Positions 57,662 through 59,448 of a stretch of 59,448 nt of DNA are shown here, in pieces. The notes beneath the pieces are model-generated. The model was not told where the DNA came from, searched no databases, and worked only from the letters and a program-made list of their open reading frames with translations. This stretch comes from Nocardia neocaledoniensis (GTDB lineage Bacteria > Actinomycetota > Actinomycetes > Mycobacteriales > Mycobacteriaceae): positions 1 to 59,448 of the forward strand of contig NZ_JARWOJ010000248.1 of NCBI RefSeq assembly GCF_029868625.1, in the 5' to 3' direction. Position numbers and translations under genes: made by a program. Each line of letters opens with the position of its first letter. The first letter of the stretch is position 1.

Positions 57662-59284
57662 ATGCTGACTTTTCGGGGGGGCGCCGCAGGCGCGCTGCTG
57701 CTCGCTTCGGCGGGTCTGCTCGCGGCCGCGCCGGTAGCCCACACGGAGCCCGCGCCGAACGGTGTCACGATCACCGCCGACCTGACGCTGACCGAAGCCG
57801 GTGTGCTCGAGGTCACCGAGACGGTCGGTGTGCCCGCCGACGGCAACTTCACGATGTCGCTGCCGTTGCGCCTGAAGGTCGGCGACGATGTCGAACGCCG
57901 CTTCAAGGTCACCGATGTCAGCGCGACCGGCGCGGGCACCGCGACGACGGTCGACGATCAGTTCGTCGTCGAGGCGAAACCCGGCGAATCCAAGTTCACC
58001 TATTCGGTGCACAACACGGTCTCCGATTCGCCTGGCACGCAGGTGTTCCACTGGCTCGGCGTGGTGAGCGCCGACATCGCCGCGCTGGACGTGTCGGTGA
58101 TCAGCCCGAGCTTCCAGATGGGCGTGGTGGACTGCAAACTCGGCCCGGCGGGCAACACCAAGCCCTGCGCCGACGTGCACGTCGAACCCGACGGCGTGCT
58201 GTATCTGAGCCAGCGCGACCTGCGCAAGGGCGACGCGATCGACCTCACCATGCAGATGCCGCCCGGCACCGTCGAGGCGAATGCCGATGTGCGCGGCGGC
58301 GAGGCGAGCCCGTTCGCCCTGACCACGCCCGTGTTCGCCGCGTTCGGCGCATTACTGCTCGCGCTGGCCGGGATGGTCGCCTATGTCCTGCTCGCCCGCA
58401 AACGCGCGGCGGCGGCGATCGCGAGCAGCGACACCTTCGATCCGCTCGTCCAGCGCAACGGGCGGGTGGAATTCACCTCACCCGACGGTGTGCTGCCCGG
58501 TGAGGCCGGGCTGTTGCTCGACGAGCACGCCGATCCGGTCGACATCGCCGCTACCGTCGTCGATCTCGCGGTCCGGCGCTACCTGTGGATCACGCCGGTG
58601 AACGCGCGCGGCGAGGACGACTGGCGGATCAGCCGAGTCAATGCCGCCGACGATCAGCTGCGCGATTACGAGCGCGTGGTCTACGACATGCTGCTCCCCG
58701 ACGGCACCGACACGGTGGCCGTCCGCGAGCTCCGCGCGCCCGGGCGCGTCGAACTGGAGCCGATCCGCGCGGCCATGCGCGACGACGCGGTCGCCACCGG
58801 TGCGTTCGCCGACCCGAAGCAGCGCGCGCTCCCCCGCTGGATCGGCATCGCGCTGATCGTCCTCGGCGCGGGCGCCACGGTCGCGCTCGCGCTGACCGCG
58901 GGCCACGCCCTGGTCGGGGTCGCGATCGCGCTGGCCGGTGTGGCCGCCGTGCTGCTGCCCACCTACCTGCCGACCCGCACCACCCTCGGTGACACGGTCG
59001 TCGGCCGGATCAGGGCCATGCAACGCGGCCTGGATACCGTGACCCGCCAACAGATCCCGCCGATCGACCAGGAGACGGTCTTCTCCCGTGCCCTGCCGTA
59101 CACGGTGATCAGCGGTCGCGCCGACAACTGGGTCCGCGTCTTCCGCGACATGGACCCCTCGGCCGACTCCCAACCCGGCCTGTACTGGTTCGCCGGCTAC
59201 GACCGCGACCGCGATCTGCACCGCTTCGCCGCCCAATTCCCGTTCTTCATCACGGCTCTGGAAGGGGCGTTCAACCCGCGGTAG
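57662..59284 (+). CDS. DUF2207 domain membrane protein
   Basis: 540 residues. A signal peptide (cut near residue 28, around VAHTEP) leads an external DUF2207 beta domain (to about 215), then a membrane helix (about 220-245), a cytoplasmic segment (DPLVQRNGRVEFTSPDGVLP, a winged-helix-like stretch) and a second hydrophobic pair (about 395-440) before the soluble C-terminus. Its function is not known in general. TAGAGT (57648-57653) lies 8 nt before the ATG with no Shine-Dalgarno sequence, so the transcript is probably leaderless. It diverges from the metallopeptidase pair across 77 bp. Confidence 0.87.
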   Translation: MLTFRGGAAGALLLASAGLLAAAPVAHTEPAPNGVTITADLTLTEAGVLEVTETVGVPADGNFTMSLPLRLKVGDDVERRFKVTDVSATGAGTATTVDDQFVVEAKPGESKFTYSVHNTVSDSPGTQVFHWLGVVSADIAALDVSVISPSFQMGVVDCKLGPAGNTKPCADVHVEPDGVLYLSQRDLRKGDAIDLTMQMPPGTVEANADVRGGEASPFALTTPVFAAFGALLLALAGMVAYVLLARKRAAAAIASSDTFDPLVQRNGRVEFTSPDGVLPGEAGLLLDEHADPVDIAATVVDLAVRRYLWITPVNARGEDDWRISRVNAADDQLRDYERVVYDMLLPDGTDTVAVRELRAPGRVELEPIRAAMRDDAVATGAFADPKQRALPRWIGIALIVLGAGATVALALTAGHALVGVAIALAGVAAVLLPTYLPTRTTLGDTVVGRIRAMQRGLDTVTRQQIPPIDQETVFSRALPYTVISGRADNWVRVFRDMDPSADSQPGLYWFAGYDRDRDLHRFAAQFPFFITALEGAFNPR

Positions 59285-59329
59285 CCGACCTCATGGCTGT
59301 CGCAGGGCAGTCCGCTCGGGTAGGCGCCG

Positions 59330-59448
59330 AGGCGCGGGGGGGGGCCCCGGGGGGGGGGGGGCGCCCCGGCGGGGGGGGGCCCCCCCCCCCCGCGGGCCCC
59401 CGGCGCGCCGGGGGGGGGGGGGGGGGGGGGGGCGGGGGGGGGCGCCGG
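59330..59448. other. Low-complexity G/C tract at right edge (probable assembly artefact)
   Basis: From about 59330 the sequence becomes runs of G and C, including 23 consecutive G at 59410-59432. Like the left edge it is not credible coding sequence and probably marks the contig end. Positions 59285-59329 look normal but hold no gene. Confidence 0.8.

Noticed and set aside
1..59448. tRNA or rRNA genes, prophage or insertion sequence
   Set aside because: No cloverleaf with a terminal arm, no rRNA signature, no integrase or transposase reading frame and no terminal inverted repeats were seen.

Overview
The window reads as one high-GC actinobacterial contig, most likely from the Mycobacteriales and closest in flavour to Nocardia. 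The reasons are the codon use, the many GTG starts, the F420-dependent luciferase-like enzyme, the PknK-type kinase, and above all the gene order. The series murT-gatD, recR-ybaB, SRPBCC protein, FAD oxidoreductase, cyclopropane-type methyltransferase and dnaX follows the M. tuberculosis Rv3712-Rv3721c order, with accessory blocks inserted between its members. Both ends (about 1-180 and 59330-59448) are implausible G/C homopolymer sequence and look like assembly artefact; the left one swallows the end of a LysR gene.

Layout. 0.2-4 kb: LysR regulator divergent from an EamA exporter, then a Tat-exported FAD oxidoreductase. 4-6.8 kb: MurT/GatD, which amidate lipid II, then a compact toxin-antitoxin-like pair with a leaderless promoter. 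6.9-9.6 kb: taurine/sulfonate-type ABC transporter. 9.6-10.6 kb: bile acid:sodium symporter-family protein with a perfect dyad operator. 10.6-19.7 kb: a four-gene operon transcribed leftward that carries a transglutaminase-DUF2126 amidoligase, a circularly permuted ATP-grasp/alpha-E fusion, a second transglutaminase and a zinc metallopeptidase. It is the best candidate here for an experimentally undescribed peptide-making or protein-modifying system. 19.8-22.1 kb: unknown protein, RecR, YbaB, secreted protein. 22.1-26.7 kb: sugar ABC operon ending in its probable ROK repressor, with a strong operator in front. 26.8-28 kb: MerR/GyrI-like regulator with a VOC protein.

28-31.4 kb: SRPBCC protein and a translationally coupled FAD-oxidoreductase/methyltransferase pair that fits 10-methyl (tuberculostearic) fatty-acid synthesis. 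31.4-37.1 kb: PknK-like kinase/STAND protein, phytase-like esterase, small membrane protein. 37.1-44.7 kb: a reductive pyrimidine (uracil/thymine) catabolic operon (beta-ureidopropionase-like amidase, dihydropyrimidinase, F420-type LLM oxidoreductase, beta-amino-acid aminotransferase, methylmalonate-semialdehyde dehydrogenase, NCS1 permease) with a divergent MocR regulator. No classical dihydropyrimidine dehydrogenase is present, so the LLM protein is a candidate for that step. 46.2-49.7 kb: fadB-fadA for beta-oxidation. 49.8-52.6 kb: dnaX with an in-frame 42-bp minisatellite. 52.6-59.3 kb: unknown 275-aa protein, ammonium transporter with Glu in place of the first pore His, two tandem zinc metallopeptidases, and a DUF2207 membrane protein.

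Recurring regulatory theme: at least five genes have a TANNNT -10 box 6-8 nt before the start codon and no Shine-Dalgarno sequence, and two more fit with weaker -10 boxes, so leaderless transcription is common here. Convergent gene pairs are either abutting or separated by near-perfect GC-rich stem-loops.
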